Below, piece after piece: positions 42,752 to 50,888 of a stretch of DNA of 64,000 bases (positions are counted from its first letter, which is position 1; each line of letters starts with the position of its first letter). The DNA comes from Cognatilysobacter bugurensis (GTDB lineage Bacteria > Pseudomonadota > Gammaproteobacteria > Xanthomonadales > Xanthomonadaceae). The stretch covers positions 62,001 to 126,000 of the forward strand of contig NZ_BMYD01000003.1 of assembly GCF_014652095.1 (NCBI RefSeq), read 5' to 3'. Below the pieces are notes generated by a model. That model was not told where the DNA came from. It made no database searches and saw only the letters and a list, made by a program, of their open reading frames with translations. The translations under genes were made by a program, and so were the position numbers.

Positions 42752-44932
42752 ATGGATGTCTCCCACCTGCTCGACGCGCTGAACCCGGCGCAGCGCGAGG
42801 CCGTGTCCGCACCGCCCGGCCATTACCTCGTCCTCGCCGGCGCCGGTTCCGGCAAGACCCGCGTGCTCACCCACCGCATCGCCTGGCTGCACGAGGTGCA
42901 GGGCGTGCCCGTGCACGGCATTCTCGCGGTGACTTTCACCAACAAGGCGGCCGGCGAGATGCGCCACCGCGTCGATGCCCAGCTGCCGCGCGGCGCGCGG
43001 GGGATGTGGATCGGCACGTTCCATGGCCTCGCGCACCGGCTGCTGCGCCTGCACTGGCAGGAAGCAAAGCTGCCCGAAGGCTTCCAGGTGCTCGATTCGG
43101 ACGACCAGCAGCGCCTGTGCAAGCGCGTCGTCCAGCAGCTCGAGCTCGACGACACGCGTTTCCCGCCTCGCCAGCTCGCGTGGTGGATCAACGCGCAGAA
43201 GGACGAAGGCCGTCGCCCGCAGCACCTGCAGGGCGGGCAGGACGAGTGGGCCGACACGATGCGCCGCGCCTACGCGGCGTACCAGGAGCGCTGCGATCGC
43301 GCCGGACTCGTCGATTTCGCCGAGCTGCTGCTGCGCGCGCACGAGCTGCTGCGCGACAACCCCGCGCTGCTCGCGCATTACCGCCACCGCTTCGGCGAAA
43401 TCCTCGTCGACGAGTTTCAGGACACCAACGCGATCCAGTACGCGTTCATCCGCGTGCTCGCAGGCGACTCCGGCCGCGTGTTCGTGGTCGGCGACGACGA
43501 CCAGGCGATCTACGGCTGGCGCGGCGCGAAGGTCGAGAACGTGCAGCGCTTCCTGCGCGATTACCCCGACGCGAAGACGCTGCGCCTCGAACAGAACTAC
43601 CGCTCGAGCGCGAACATCCTCGAGGCCGCGAACGCGGTCATCGCGCACAACCCCGACCGCCTCGGCAAGAAGCTGTGGACCGACAGCGGCACCGGCGAGC
43701 CGATCGACCTGTACAGCGCGTACAACGAGATCGACGAGGCGCGCTTCGTCGTCGAGCGGTTGCGTCAGTGGGTGCGCGACGGCGGCAGCTACAGCGAGGT
43801 CGCAATCCTCTATCGATCCAACGCACAGTCGCGCGCGTTCGAAGAGGCGCTGATCGGCGAGCAGCTGCCGTACCGCGTGTACGGCGGGCTGCGCTTCTTC
43901 GAACGCGCCGAGATCAAGGACACGCTCGCCTACCTGCGCCTGGTCTCGAATCGCGCCGATGACGCCGCGTTCGAACGCGCGGTCAACACGCCCGCGCGTG
44001 GCATCGGCGAGCGCACGCTTGACGAGGTGCGACGCCTCGCCCGGGGCCTGGGCGTACCGCTGTGGCAGGCCGCGCAGGCGCTGACCGGCGGCACCGTGCT
44101 CGCCGCGCGCGCGCGCAACGCGATCGCCGGCTTCGTGCACCTCATCGACGGCCTCGAAACCGAGGTCGCCGACATGCCGCTGCCGGAAAAGATTGACCAC
44201 GTGCTCGCGCGCTCCGGCCTGCGCGAGCACTACGCGAACGAATCGCGCGGCCAACTCGATTCGCGCACGGACAACCTCGACGAACTCGTTTCCGTCGCAT
44301 CGCGCTTCGTGCGCAGCGACGACGAGGACGAAGCCGCGGCGATGCCCGAGCTCGTGGCGTTCCTCAGCTACGCCTCGCTCGAGGCCGGCGAGGGCCAGGC
44401 GCGCGCCGACGAGGACGGCGTGCAGCTCATGACGCTGCACAGCGCGAAGGGCCTCGAATTCCCGCTCGTGTTCCTGGTCGGGCTCGAGGAAGGCCTGTTC
44501 CCGAATTCGAAATCGAACGAGGAGGCCGGCCGGCTCGAAGAAGAGCGGCGTCTCGCGTACGTCGGCATTACTCGCGCGCGCCAGAAGCTCGTGATCACCT
44601 ACGCCGAGGCGCGCCGCATCCACGGCAGCGACATGTACGGCATGCCGTCGCGCTTTTTGCGCGAGATCCCGGCCGGGCTGCTGCACGAGGTGCGGCCGAA
44701 GGTGCAGGTCTCACGACCCGCGTTTTCTCCGCGCCCCCGCCGCGACTGGGGCCACGCCGAACTCGAGGCGCCCGCGCTGCCGCTCGGCGCGGCCGTGCGC
44801 CACCCGAGCTTCGGCGCCGGCACCGTGATCGACTACGAAGGCACCGGCGCGCACGCACGGGTGCAGGTCAACTTCGACGACGCCGGCAGCAAGTGGCTCG
44901 TCGTCGCGTTCGCGAACCTGCAGCCGGCCTGA
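42752..44932 (+). CDS. uvrD: DNA helicase II UvrD
   Basis: A 726-residue superfamily 1A 3'-5' helicase acting in nucleotide excision and mismatch repair. The start MDVSHLLDALNPAQREAV is nearly that of E. coli UvrD. Walker A AGAGSGKT is at 29-36, motif II ILVDEFQDTN near 220, motif III VGDDDQAIYGWRGA, motif IV LEQNYRS, motif V TLHSAKGLEF and motif VI YVGITRARQ. The C-terminal tudor-like tail (HPSFGAGTVIDYEG to VAFANLQP) that binds RNA polymerase is present. Full length. It stands 9 bases after the LOV protein gene. Confidence 0.97.
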   Translation: MDVSHLLDALNPAQREAVSAPPGHYLVLAGAGSGKTRVLTHRIAWLHEVQGVPVHGILAVTFTNKAAGEMRHRVDAQLPRGARGMWIGTFHGLAHRLLRLHWQEAKLPEGFQVLDSDDQQRLCKRVVQQLELDDTRFPPRQLAWWINAQKDEGRRPQHLQGGQDEWADTMRRAYAAYQERCDRAGLVDFAELLLRAHELLRDNPALLAHYRHRFGEILVDEFQDTNAIQYAFIRVLAGDSGRVFVVGDDDQAIYGWRGAKVENVQRFLRDYPDAKTLRLEQNYRSSANILEAANAVIAHNPDRLGKKLWTDSGTGEPIDLYSAYNEIDEARFVVERLRQWVRDGGSYSEVAILYRSNAQSRAFEEALIGEQLPYRVYGGLRFFERAEIKDTLAYLRLVSNRADDAAFERAVNTPARGIGERTLDEVRRLARGLGVPLWQAAQALTGGTVLAARARNAIAGFVHLIDGLETEVADMPLPEKIDHVLARSGLREHYANESRGQLDSRTDNLDELVSVASRFVRSDDEDEAAAMPELVAFLSYASLEAGEGQARADEDGVQLMTLHSAKGLEFPLVFLVGLEEGLFPNSKSNEEAGRLEEERRLAYVGITRARQKLVITYAEARRIHGSDMYGMPSRFLREIPAGLLHEVRPKVQVSRPAFSPRPRRDWGHAELEAPALPLGAAVRHPSFGAGTVIDYEGTGAHARVQVNFDDAGSKWLVVAFANLQPA

Positions 44933-45011
44933 GGCGCGTCGTCGCCCGCGTCGTCACCGCCGGGTGACGCGCGGTTTGGAACAACGGGCGCCCGCCTTCG
45001 CGAGAGTCGCC

Positions 45012-45113
45012 ATGCCCGTCAAAATCCGAACGTCCGGTTGCCTGATCAGCATCGTCGCGTCGATTGTGCTGACCGTGCTGCTCAACTTCGGCCTGCGCGC
45101 CTGCAGCGGCTAG
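45012..45113 (+). CDS. Very small single-helix membrane protein (33 aa)
   Basis: The frame gives a 33-residue peptide: a short basic N-terminus (VKIRTSG), one hydrophobic helix (CLISIVASIVLTVLLNFGL) and a RACSG tail. It lies in the short gap between uvrD and the convergent DUF2782 gene. Similar very short one-helix proteins occur in related genomes, but I cannot give a family. There is no strong ribosome site (AGAGTCGCC precedes the ATG). Too short to be certain by composition alone. Confidence 0.5.
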   Translation: MPVKIRTSGCLISIVASIVLTVLLNFGLRACSG

Positions 45114-45141
45114 CGCCGGCGCGTCTTCGCCCGATCTGCGG

Positions 45142-45441
45142 TCACCACTCGAACAGCTTGTAATACACGGGCGAAATGCCCTCGTTGTCGCCGCGCGTGT
45201 CGTCGACGCGGCCGTCGCCGTCGCTGTCGATAAGGTAGTAGGTCACCCCGCGTTTCGGCGTAACGCGGACCACGCGCAACTGCCCCGCCACGCGGTATTC
45301 GTCGACGACATCGCCGCCGGCTTCGGTGCGGGTCGTGACCTGTGCGCCCTGCAGAGCGGCGGTCGGGTCGTCGGCCGGACCGGGCAGGCTGGCGCAGGCG
45401 CTCAGCAGCATGGCAGTCAGGGCAAGGGCGGCAGCGCGCAT
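45142..45441 (-). CDS. DUF2782 family lipoprotein
   Basis: 99 residues with a lipoprotein signal (lipobox LLSAC, Cys at residue 15) and then the DUF2782 core, seen in DEYRVAGQLRVVRVTPKRG, YYLIDSDGDG and YYKLFEW at the C-terminus. The family is found beside polA in many gammaproteobacteria, as here, where the two genes diverge across 93 bases. Function unknown; the location may be inner- or outer-membrane. The ATG at 45441 gives the lipobox at the right place; the longer upstream frame is antisense to polA. Confidence 0.85.
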   Translation of the reverse strand: MRAAALALTAMLLSACASLPGPADDPTAALQGAQVTTRTEAGGDVVDEYRVAGQLRVVRVTPKRGVTYYLIDSDGDGRVDDTRGDNEGISPVYYKLFEW

Positions 45442-45522
45442 GGGTCGGGCTCCGGGTCGGGCCTCCAGCATACGGCCGCGCGCGGTGAAGCGTCCGCGCA
45501 CGGGCCGATGCAGGGCGCCGCG

Positions 45523-45528
45523 TAGAAT
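45523..45528 (+). promoter_or_regulatory. -10 element placed for a leaderless polA transcript
   Basis: TAGAAT ends 6 bases before the polA ATG at 45535 and no Shine-Dalgarno sequence is present. A -35 is not clear. Confidence 0.5.
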
Positions 45529-45534
45529 CGACGC

Positions 45535-48300
45535 ATGAAACGACTCGTGCTGATCGACGGTTCCAGCTACCTCTACCGCGCGTTCCATGCGCTGCCGCCG
45601 CTCACGAACGAGCACGGCGAGCCCACCGGCGCGCTGTTCGGCGTGGTCAACATGCTGCGCTCCACGCTCGCCGAACGGCCCGATTACGTGGCCTACGTCG
45701 TCGACGCGAGCGGCCCCACGTTCCGTGAAGCGCTCGACGCGCAGTACAAGGCGAACCGCCCGCCGATGCCCGACGACCTGCGGGCGCAGGTGCAGCCGAT
45801 GTGCGAGATCGTCAGTGCACTCGGCATCGACATCCTGCGCGTGCCCGGTGTCGAGGCCGACGACGTGATCGGCACGCTCGCGCTGCAGGCCGCCGACGCC
45901 GGCATCGACGTCACGATCTCCACCGGCGACAAGGACTTCGCCCAGCTCGTGCGCGACCCCACGCCCGAGGGCTGCGGCATCGCGCTCGTCAACACGATGA
46001 CCGGCTCGCGCATGGACTGCATCGCGCGCGTGGTCGACAAGTTCGGCGTGCGGCCCGACCAGATCGTCGACTACCTGGCGCTCGTCGGCGACAGCGTCGA
46101 CAACATTCCGGGCGTCGATAAATGCGGCCCGAAAACCGCTGCGAAATGGCTCGCCGAGCACGGCACGCTTGACGGCGTGATCGCGAACGCCGATGGCATC
46201 AAGGGCAAGATCGGCGAGAACCTGCGCGCGGTGCTCGAGCGCCTGCCGCTCAACCGCGAGCTCGCGACGATCCGCACCGACGTTGAACTCGAGCGCGGCC
46301 CGACCGAGCTCGTGCTGCGCGAGCGAGACGCCGATGCGCTGCGCACGCTGTATGCACGCTACGGCTTCAAGCAGGCCCTGCGCGAGCTCGACGGCGGCGC
46401 GGCCGATACGCTCGAAAGCGTGCGCAACACCGCCGCCGGGTATGCGCGCACGGGCCCGGCGGTCGAAGCGGTCGACCCCGCGCTCGCAGCGCCCGGCGAG
46501 TACGAATGTGTGCTCACGCGCGAGCAGCTCGAGGTGTGGATCGCCAAGTTACAGGCGGCCGACGCGTTCGCATTCGACACCGAGACCGACGCGCTCGATG
46601 CGCTGCGCGCGAACCTCGTCGGCCTAAGCCTGTGCGTCGAGCCGGGGCAGGCCTGCTACATCCCGCTCGCACACGACTACCCCGGCGCGCCCGCGCAGCT
46701 CGATCGCGCCGACGTGCTCGACGCGCTGCGCCCGCTGCTCGAGGACGCCGGCAAGCGCAAGGTCGGTCAGCACGGCAAATACGACCTGCACGTGCTGCGC
46801 CGCCACGGCGTTGACGTGCGCGGCTACGCGGACGACACGATGCTCGAGAGCTTTGTGCTCAATGCGACCGCGACGCGCCACGACATGGACTCGCTCGCCA
46901 AGCGTTACCTCGGCTACGAGACGGTCAAGTTCACCGACGTGGCGGGCAAGGGCGCGAAGCAGATTTCGTTCTCGCAGGTCGCGCTCGACGACGCGACGCG
47001 CTACGCGGCCGAGGATGCGGACGTCACGCTGCGCCTGCACCGCGTGCTTGCGAAGAAACTCAAAGCCGAGCCCGCGCTGGAGCGCGTGTACCGCGAGATC
47101 GAGGTGCCGCTCGTGCCCGTGCTCGAGCGCATCGAGGCGAACGGCGTGCGCGTCGACGCCGACGAACTGCGTCGCCAATCGAACGACCTGGGTCGGCGCA
47201 TGCTCGAACTGCAGCAGCGCGCGACCGAGCTTGCGGGCCGCACGTTCAACCTCGATTCGCCCAAGCAGGTCTGCGCGCTGCTCTACGATGAGTTGCAGCT
47301 GCCGACGCTGGTCAAGACGCCCACAGGCCAGCCGAGCGCGAACGAAGAGGCGCTCGAAGCGATCGCCGACCGCCACGAGCTGCCGCGGGTGATCCTCGAC
47401 TATCGCGGCCTCGCGAAGCTGCGCAGCACCTACACGGACAAGCTGCCGGAGATGATCAACCCCGACACCGGCCGCGTGCACACGAGCTACCACCAGGCCG
47501 GCGCCGCGACAGGACGACTCGCCTCGTCCGATCCGAACCTGCAGAACATCCCGATCCGCACCGAGGACGGCCGCCGCATCCGCACCGCGTTTGTCGCGCC
47601 GCATGGGCGCAAGATCGTCGCTTGCGACTACTCGCAGATCGAGCTGCGCATCATGGCGCACCTCTCCGAAGACCCCGCGTTGCTGCGCGCGTTCACGTCG
47701 GGCCTCGATGTGCACACGGCGACCGCGGCCGAGGTGTTCGGCAAGTCGGTCGATCAGGTCGAGTCGGGCGAGCGGCGCGCGGCGAAGGCGATCAACTTCG
47801 GGCTCATGTACGGCATGAGCGCGCACGGGCTTGCCGCGCGGCTCGGCATCAACCGCGGCGAGGCGCAGGACTACATCGCGCTGTACTTCGCGCGCTATCC
47901 GGGCGTGCGCGATTACATGGAGCGCACGCGCCAGCAGGCGCGCGAGCAGGGTTATGTCGAGACGGTGTTCGGCCGCCGGCTTTATCTGGAGAACATCCAG
48001 GCCCGCAGCCAGGGCCTGCGCGCCGGCGCCGAGCGGGCGGCGATCAACGCGCCGATGCAGGGCACGGCGGCGGACATCATCAAACGCGCGATGGTCGCGG
48101 TCGATGCCTGGCTCGCCGACCATGCACAGCGCGCCCTGATGATCCTGCAGGTGCACGACGAACTCGTGTTCGAGGTCGACGAGGCGTTCGTGCCGACCGT
48201 CATCGACGCGGTCACTTCGCGCATGGCAGGGGCGGCCGAGCTCCAAGTGCCTCTGGAAGTCGAAAGCGGCGTCGGGGCAAACTGGGACGAAGCGCACTGA
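45535..48300 (+). CDS. polA: DNA polymerase I
   Basis: A 921-residue enzyme for gap filling and primer removal. The N-terminal 5' nuclease domain (LIDGSSYLYRAFHAL; ADDVIGTLA; GDKDFAQLV; DNIPGV) is followed by a 3'-5' proofreading domain with the DTETD motif near residue 347 and YAAEDADVTLRL, so proofreading looks intact. The polymerase domain has motif A DYSQIELR (about 698), the O-helix RRAAKAINFGLMYG and motif C QVHDELVFE (about 873). Full length. It diverges from the DUF2782 gene, and a small RNA gene with a strong terminator follows. Confidence 0.97.
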   Translation: MKRLVLIDGSSYLYRAFHALPPLTNEHGEPTGALFGVVNMLRSTLAERPDYVAYVVDASGPTFREALDAQYKANRPPMPDDLRAQVQPMCEIVSALGIDILRVPGVEADDVIGTLALQAADAGIDVTISTGDKDFAQLVRDPTPEGCGIALVNTMTGSRMDCIARVVDKFGVRPDQIVDYLALVGDSVDNIPGVDKCGPKTAAKWLAEHGTLDGVIANADGIKGKIGENLRAVLERLPLNRELATIRTDVELERGPTELVLRERDADALRTLYARYGFKQALRELDGGAADTLESVRNTAAGYARTGPAVEAVDPALAAPGEYECVLTREQLEVWIAKLQAADAFAFDTETDALDALRANLVGLSLCVEPGQACYIPLAHDYPGAPAQLDRADVLDALRPLLEDAGKRKVGQHGKYDLHVLRRHGVDVRGYADDTMLESFVLNATATRHDMDSLAKRYLGYETVKFTDVAGKGAKQISFSQVALDDATRYAAEDADVTLRLHRVLAKKLKAEPALERVYREIEVPLVPVLERIEANGVRVDADELRRQSNDLGRRMLELQQRATELAGRTFNLDSPKQVCALLYDELQLPTLVKTPTGQPSANEEALEAIADRHELPRVILDYRGLAKLRSTYTDKLPEMINPDTGRVHTSYHQAGAATGRLASSDPNLQNIPIRTEDGRRIRTAFVAPHGRKIVACDYSQIELRIMAHLSEDPALLRAFTSGLDVHTATAAEVFGKSVDQVESGERRAAKAINFGLMYGMSAHGLAARLGINRGEAQDYIALYFARYPGVRDYMERTRQQAREQGYVETVFGRRLYLENIQARSQGLRAGAERAAINAPMQGTAADIIKRAMVAVDAWLADHAQRALMILQVHDELVFEVDEAFVPTVIDAVTSRMAGAAELQVPLEVESGVGANWDEAH

Positions 48301-48434
48301 GCGGGCCGTCCCACTAGCACCGGATCGGGTGGCGAACTCGACCCGATTTGTCGGGATGAATTGTTTCTGAATTCAACGGCTTCTTAACGCAAACCTTCAC
48401 GTGGCGTGCATGTTCCCGATGCTCTTATAGCCCC

Positions 48435-48554
48435 CGACAGATGCAACGTCTGTCGCTGATCTTCTCCCCTCCCCTGGAGCAGATCCGGAGCGAAGGCCCC
48501 TCCCCAGGCCCAGCTCCCGAGCCCCGCCGGCCCCCCCTGCCTGCGGGGCTTTTT
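48435..48554 (+). ncRNA. sX13: sX13-like small RNA downstream of polA
   Basis: About 120 bases that fold into four consecutive stem-loops. SL1: CGACAGA 48435-48441 with TCTGTCG 48449-48455. SL2: GATCT/AGATC (48458, 48481) with inner CTCC/GGAG and loop CCTCCCCT. SL3: GGAGC/GCTCC (48487, 48513) with inner GGCC/GGCC and loop CCTCCCCA. SL4: the terminator, whose loop holds seven Cs. The repeated C-rich loops are the hallmark of Xanthomonas sX13, a regulator of about 115 nt that pairs with G-rich leaders. CTTATA at 48424-48429 is a possible -10, giving a start near 48435. The site just after polA is also where Spot 42 and ErsA lie in other gammaproteobacteria. The ends are inferred. Confidence 0.75.
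48520..48554 (+). terminator. Rho-independent terminator of the sX13-like RNA
   Basis: AGCCCCGC (48520-48527) pairs with GCGGGGCT (48543-48550) and is followed by TTTT and ATT. It ends the small RNA and would also stop any polA read-through. Confidence 0.88.
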
Positions 48555-48604
48555 ATTGCCTGCGATTTGGCCGCGGTCGACCGCAGCGCCGCCCCGCTCG
48601 GGGT

Positions 48605-49390
48605 TTACTGCGGCGCGGGGCAGGCCGGATCGGTGCCGGCGAAGCGGGTGCAGATCTTCTGCCGGCATTGCACGCCCCGTGCGGTGTTCGCCTTCGGGCA
48701 CGCGCGCAGCATCGCCTGTACGTCCTGCGGCGCGCGCGCCTGCGCCTGGCCGTTCTCCCGACGAATCTGTTGGACCAGCTCGTCCATCGGCGTCGGCCGG
48801 TGACCGACGCTCGCCGCGGGCGGGGCCTGCTCGATGTTGTGCAGCAGCGTTGCGAAAAGATCGCTCTTGCCGTTCGCGGATTGCGCCTCCGGCGGCGGAG
48901 TGGCACGCCGCGGACGCGGTGTCTGTGCGGGCGCGGGCGCACGTTCGCGCGGCGCCGGTGCGGCGGGCGGGTTTGCGAACGGCGAGGGCGCCACGACCGG
49001 GACGACGGCCGGCGCTGCCGCCGCCGCGGCTTCGGTGGCTTCGAACGGCGTCGGGCCGTCGTCGGGCGCGTCGACGATCGTTGCCGCGGCGGCCGGTGCC
49101 GGCACGGTTTCGGCACGCGCGTCCGCCTCGGCGGCGCTCGTAACAACGGGCCCGGGGGCGGCGGATTCGGGTCCGCGCGTGAGGCCGTAGAGGCCTCCGG
49201 CAAGCACCGCCGCCGCGAGCGCAGTAACGATGCCGATGGGCACGCGTCTGGGCCGCACGGGGGCCACGCGCGGCTCCGGGCGGTTCTCCATGTTTGCTAA
49301 GATTCGCCCGCTCGCGGGGGGCGAGGCCGGCGTCGCGCCGGTACCCGACAGCAGACTGGGGCGAGTCGACTTGGCCTCATGCCGATCCAC
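48605..49390 (-). CDS. Single-span membrane protein with Ala/Pro-rich linker and Cys-rich tail
   Basis: Unrecognised. 261 residues: a cytosolic N-terminal 50 residues, one transmembrane helix (IGIVTALAAAVLAGGLYGL), a long Ala/Pro-rich low-complexity periplasmic linker (about residues 75-180), and a compact C-terminal segment with four Cys (ACPKAN, VQCRQKIC, DPACP) that may form two disulphides. GTG at 49390 is chosen because an AAGGAA site precedes it and a good promoter ends about 40 bases upstream; an internal ATG at 49291 would lie 140 bases from that promoter. It diverges from the type VI-linked M15 peptidase gene. A role in secretion is possible only by position. Confidence 0.65.
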   Translation of the reverse strand: MDRHEAKSTRPSLLSGTGATPASPPASGRILANMENRPEPRVAPVRPRRVPIGIVTALAAAVLAGGLYGLTRGPESAAPGPVVTSAAEADARAETVPAPAAAATIVDAPDDGPTPFEATEAAAAAAPAVVPVVAPSPFANPPAAPAPRERAPAPAQTPRPRRATPPPEAQSANGKSDLFATLLHNIEQAPPAASVGHRPTPMDELVQQIRRENGQAQARAPQDVQAMLRACPKANTARGVQCRQKICTRFAGTDPACPAPQ

Positions 49391-49438
49391 GGAAATTCCT
49401 TTTTCCGATCCGGCTGGGCCGGACCATGGCGGTTCGGC

Positions 49439-49466
49439 ATTCTAGCTGTCGTTAAGACACCGTCAA
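49439..49466 (-). promoter_or_regulatory. Sigma-70 type promoter for the minus-strand membrane protein gene
   Basis: On the minus strand TTGACG (49466-49461) and TAGAAT (49444-49439) are separated by 16 bases. This is the best -35/-10 pair noticed in the window. The start point would be near 49432, about 40 bases before the GTG. Confidence 0.6.
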
Positions 49467-49515
49467 TGCGACCAAGCCGGTCGCGCTTCAGTCGATCCAG
49501 GGATGGGCCGCGCTC

Positions 49516-50400
49516 GTGTTTGTCTTGCTGGTTGCGGTGTCGTTCGTCCTGGTCTGCATCTGCGCGTGGCTGCTGCTGTTTCCAAGCGCGCGCGAGGCCT
49601 GCGCGCGTGCGCTCGGGCGCCTGTTCCGGCGGGGCTCGGCGGCGGCCGCAGCGCAGCGCGAGCGCGCGAGGACGCGCGGTGGCCGCACTGCCGAGGATGT
49701 GCGCGCCCGGGTCGGCGGGGTCCAGGCTTGGCTGGGGCGGCACCGCGTGGCGATCGCGGCAACGGTGCTCATCCTCGCGTTGCCGCCGTTGCTCGTGCTG
49801 CAGCTGCGTGAGCGCCCGCAACTGGACTCGTTCGACGACGCGGCGGTCGACACCGGCGATTCGCAGGTGCTCGCGCTGCTGCGCGGCGAGCGACTGGTCC
49901 CGCCGCCCGAGCTTCCGCCTGAAGTGTTCATCGCGGCGGAGGCCGCGCTGACGCAGATGGCCCCGACCGCCGTGGCGCCCGAGCGGATCGTCACCGCCGA
50001 CCGCCGTTGGGGTCGCATCGACCCCGCCTTCCAGCAGCGCGTGCTCGCGGTGTACCGGATCATGCAGGACCAGTACGGGATCGAGATGGCGCTCGTCGAG
50101 GGATATCGCAGCCCCGAGCGTCAGGCGGAGTTGGCGAGGGGCGGCAAGGCCACGCGCGCCGGCGCGGGCATGAGCTGTCACCAGTACGGGCTCGCCGTCG
50201 ACAGCGCCCCGCTGCGCAACGGCAAGCTGCAGTGGGACATGGCCGACCCGTGGACCCGCGACGCCTACTTCCTGTACGGGCGTCTGGCCCAGGAGGCCGG
50301 TCTGGAATGGGGCGGCAACTGGCGCAGCCTGAAGGATTACGTCCACCTCGAATCGAAGGCCGCGTGCCGGGCTTCGATCCGCATGGCTCGAGCGGGCTGA
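49516..50400 (+). CDS. M15 family (VanY-like) peptidase with two membrane helices, T6SS-linked
   Basis: 294 residues: two transmembrane segments (2-22 and 77-96) flanking a basic cytosolic loop, then a periplasmic M15 domain. The zinc ligands His 222 and Asp 229 (SCHQYGLAVD) and His 277 (DYVHLE) are present, with the EGYRSPERQAEL substrate segment before them. The enzyme would cut peptidoglycan stem peptides. It stands at the head of the PAAR-TssM run, suggesting local wall remodelling for secretion apparatus assembly; direct evidence is lacking. GTG at 49516 follows CAGGGA. Confidence 0.83.
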   Translation: MFVLLVAVSFVLVCICAWLLLFPSAREACARALGRLFRRGSAAAAAQRERARTRGGRTAEDVRARVGGVQAWLGRHRVAIAATVLILALPPLLVLQLRERPQLDSFDDAAVDTGDSQVLALLRGERLVPPPELPPEVFIAAEAALTQMAPTAVAPERIVTADRRWGRIDPAFQQRVLAVYRIMQDQYGIEMALVEGYRSPERQAELARGGKATRAGAGMSCHQYGLAVDSAPLRNGKLQWDMADPWTRDAYFLYGRLAQEAGLEWGGNWRSLKDYVHLESKAACRASIRMARAG

Positions 50401-50484
50401 TAAAACCGCGGAAGTCTTGCTATCGTCACGCCACGCGCACGGAACGCGGCAGCCGGTCTCACCGGCCGACATGGAGCACGTCGG

Positions 50485-50754
50485 ATGTCCAAGCCCATCA
50501 TCGTCCTCGGGGACAAGACCGACCATGGCGGCGTCGTGGTCACGGGCGCGCCTGCGTCCGATATCGACGGCAAGCCGATCGCACGCCAGGGTGACCAGGT
50601 GACCTGCCCGCAGTGCAAGGGCGTGTTCCCGATCGCCAGCGGCGACGCCACGCTGATCGTCGACGGCCAGCCCGTGGCCCGCGATGGCGACAAGACCGCC
50701 TGCGGCGCGTCGCTGATCGCCGGGCAGCAGGTCCACGCCGTGGTCGGCGGCTGA
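50485..50754 (+). CDS. PAAR-domain tip protein of the type VI secretion system
   Basis: 89 residues consisting of one PAAR repeat domain. The pattern is seen in GDKTDHGGVVVTGAP, DIDGKPIARQGDQVTCPQC, IVDGQPVARDGDKTACGASLIAG, with His 14 and Cys residues as likely zinc ligands. It forms the cone on the VgrG trimer. No effector domain is attached. An adjacent vgrG of the same locus lies 9 kb away. The ATG at 50485 is preceded by GAGCACGTCGG. It is followed by the membrane protein gene after 134 bases. Confidence 0.92.
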   Translation: MSKPIIVLGDKTDHGGVVVTGAPASDIDGKPIARQGDQVTCPQCKGVFPIASGDATLIVDGQPVARDGDKTACGASLIAGQQVHAVVGG

Positions 50755-50888
50755 GCCCAGGGCAATGACGATGCATTGCACCCGTGTCGTCCGGCCGCCG
50801 CGCGAGGCGCTGTCGTCCCTGTGGGCGCCTGCAGGCACGGCGTGTCCGGCGCCCGCACCTGCCGCGTCCGCTGCACCCGGGCGCTGAC

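Noticed and set aside
48384-48701. Minus-strand small protein opposite the sX13-like RNA
   Set aside because: It is antisense to a structured RNA and crosses the terminator; the translation has no domain.
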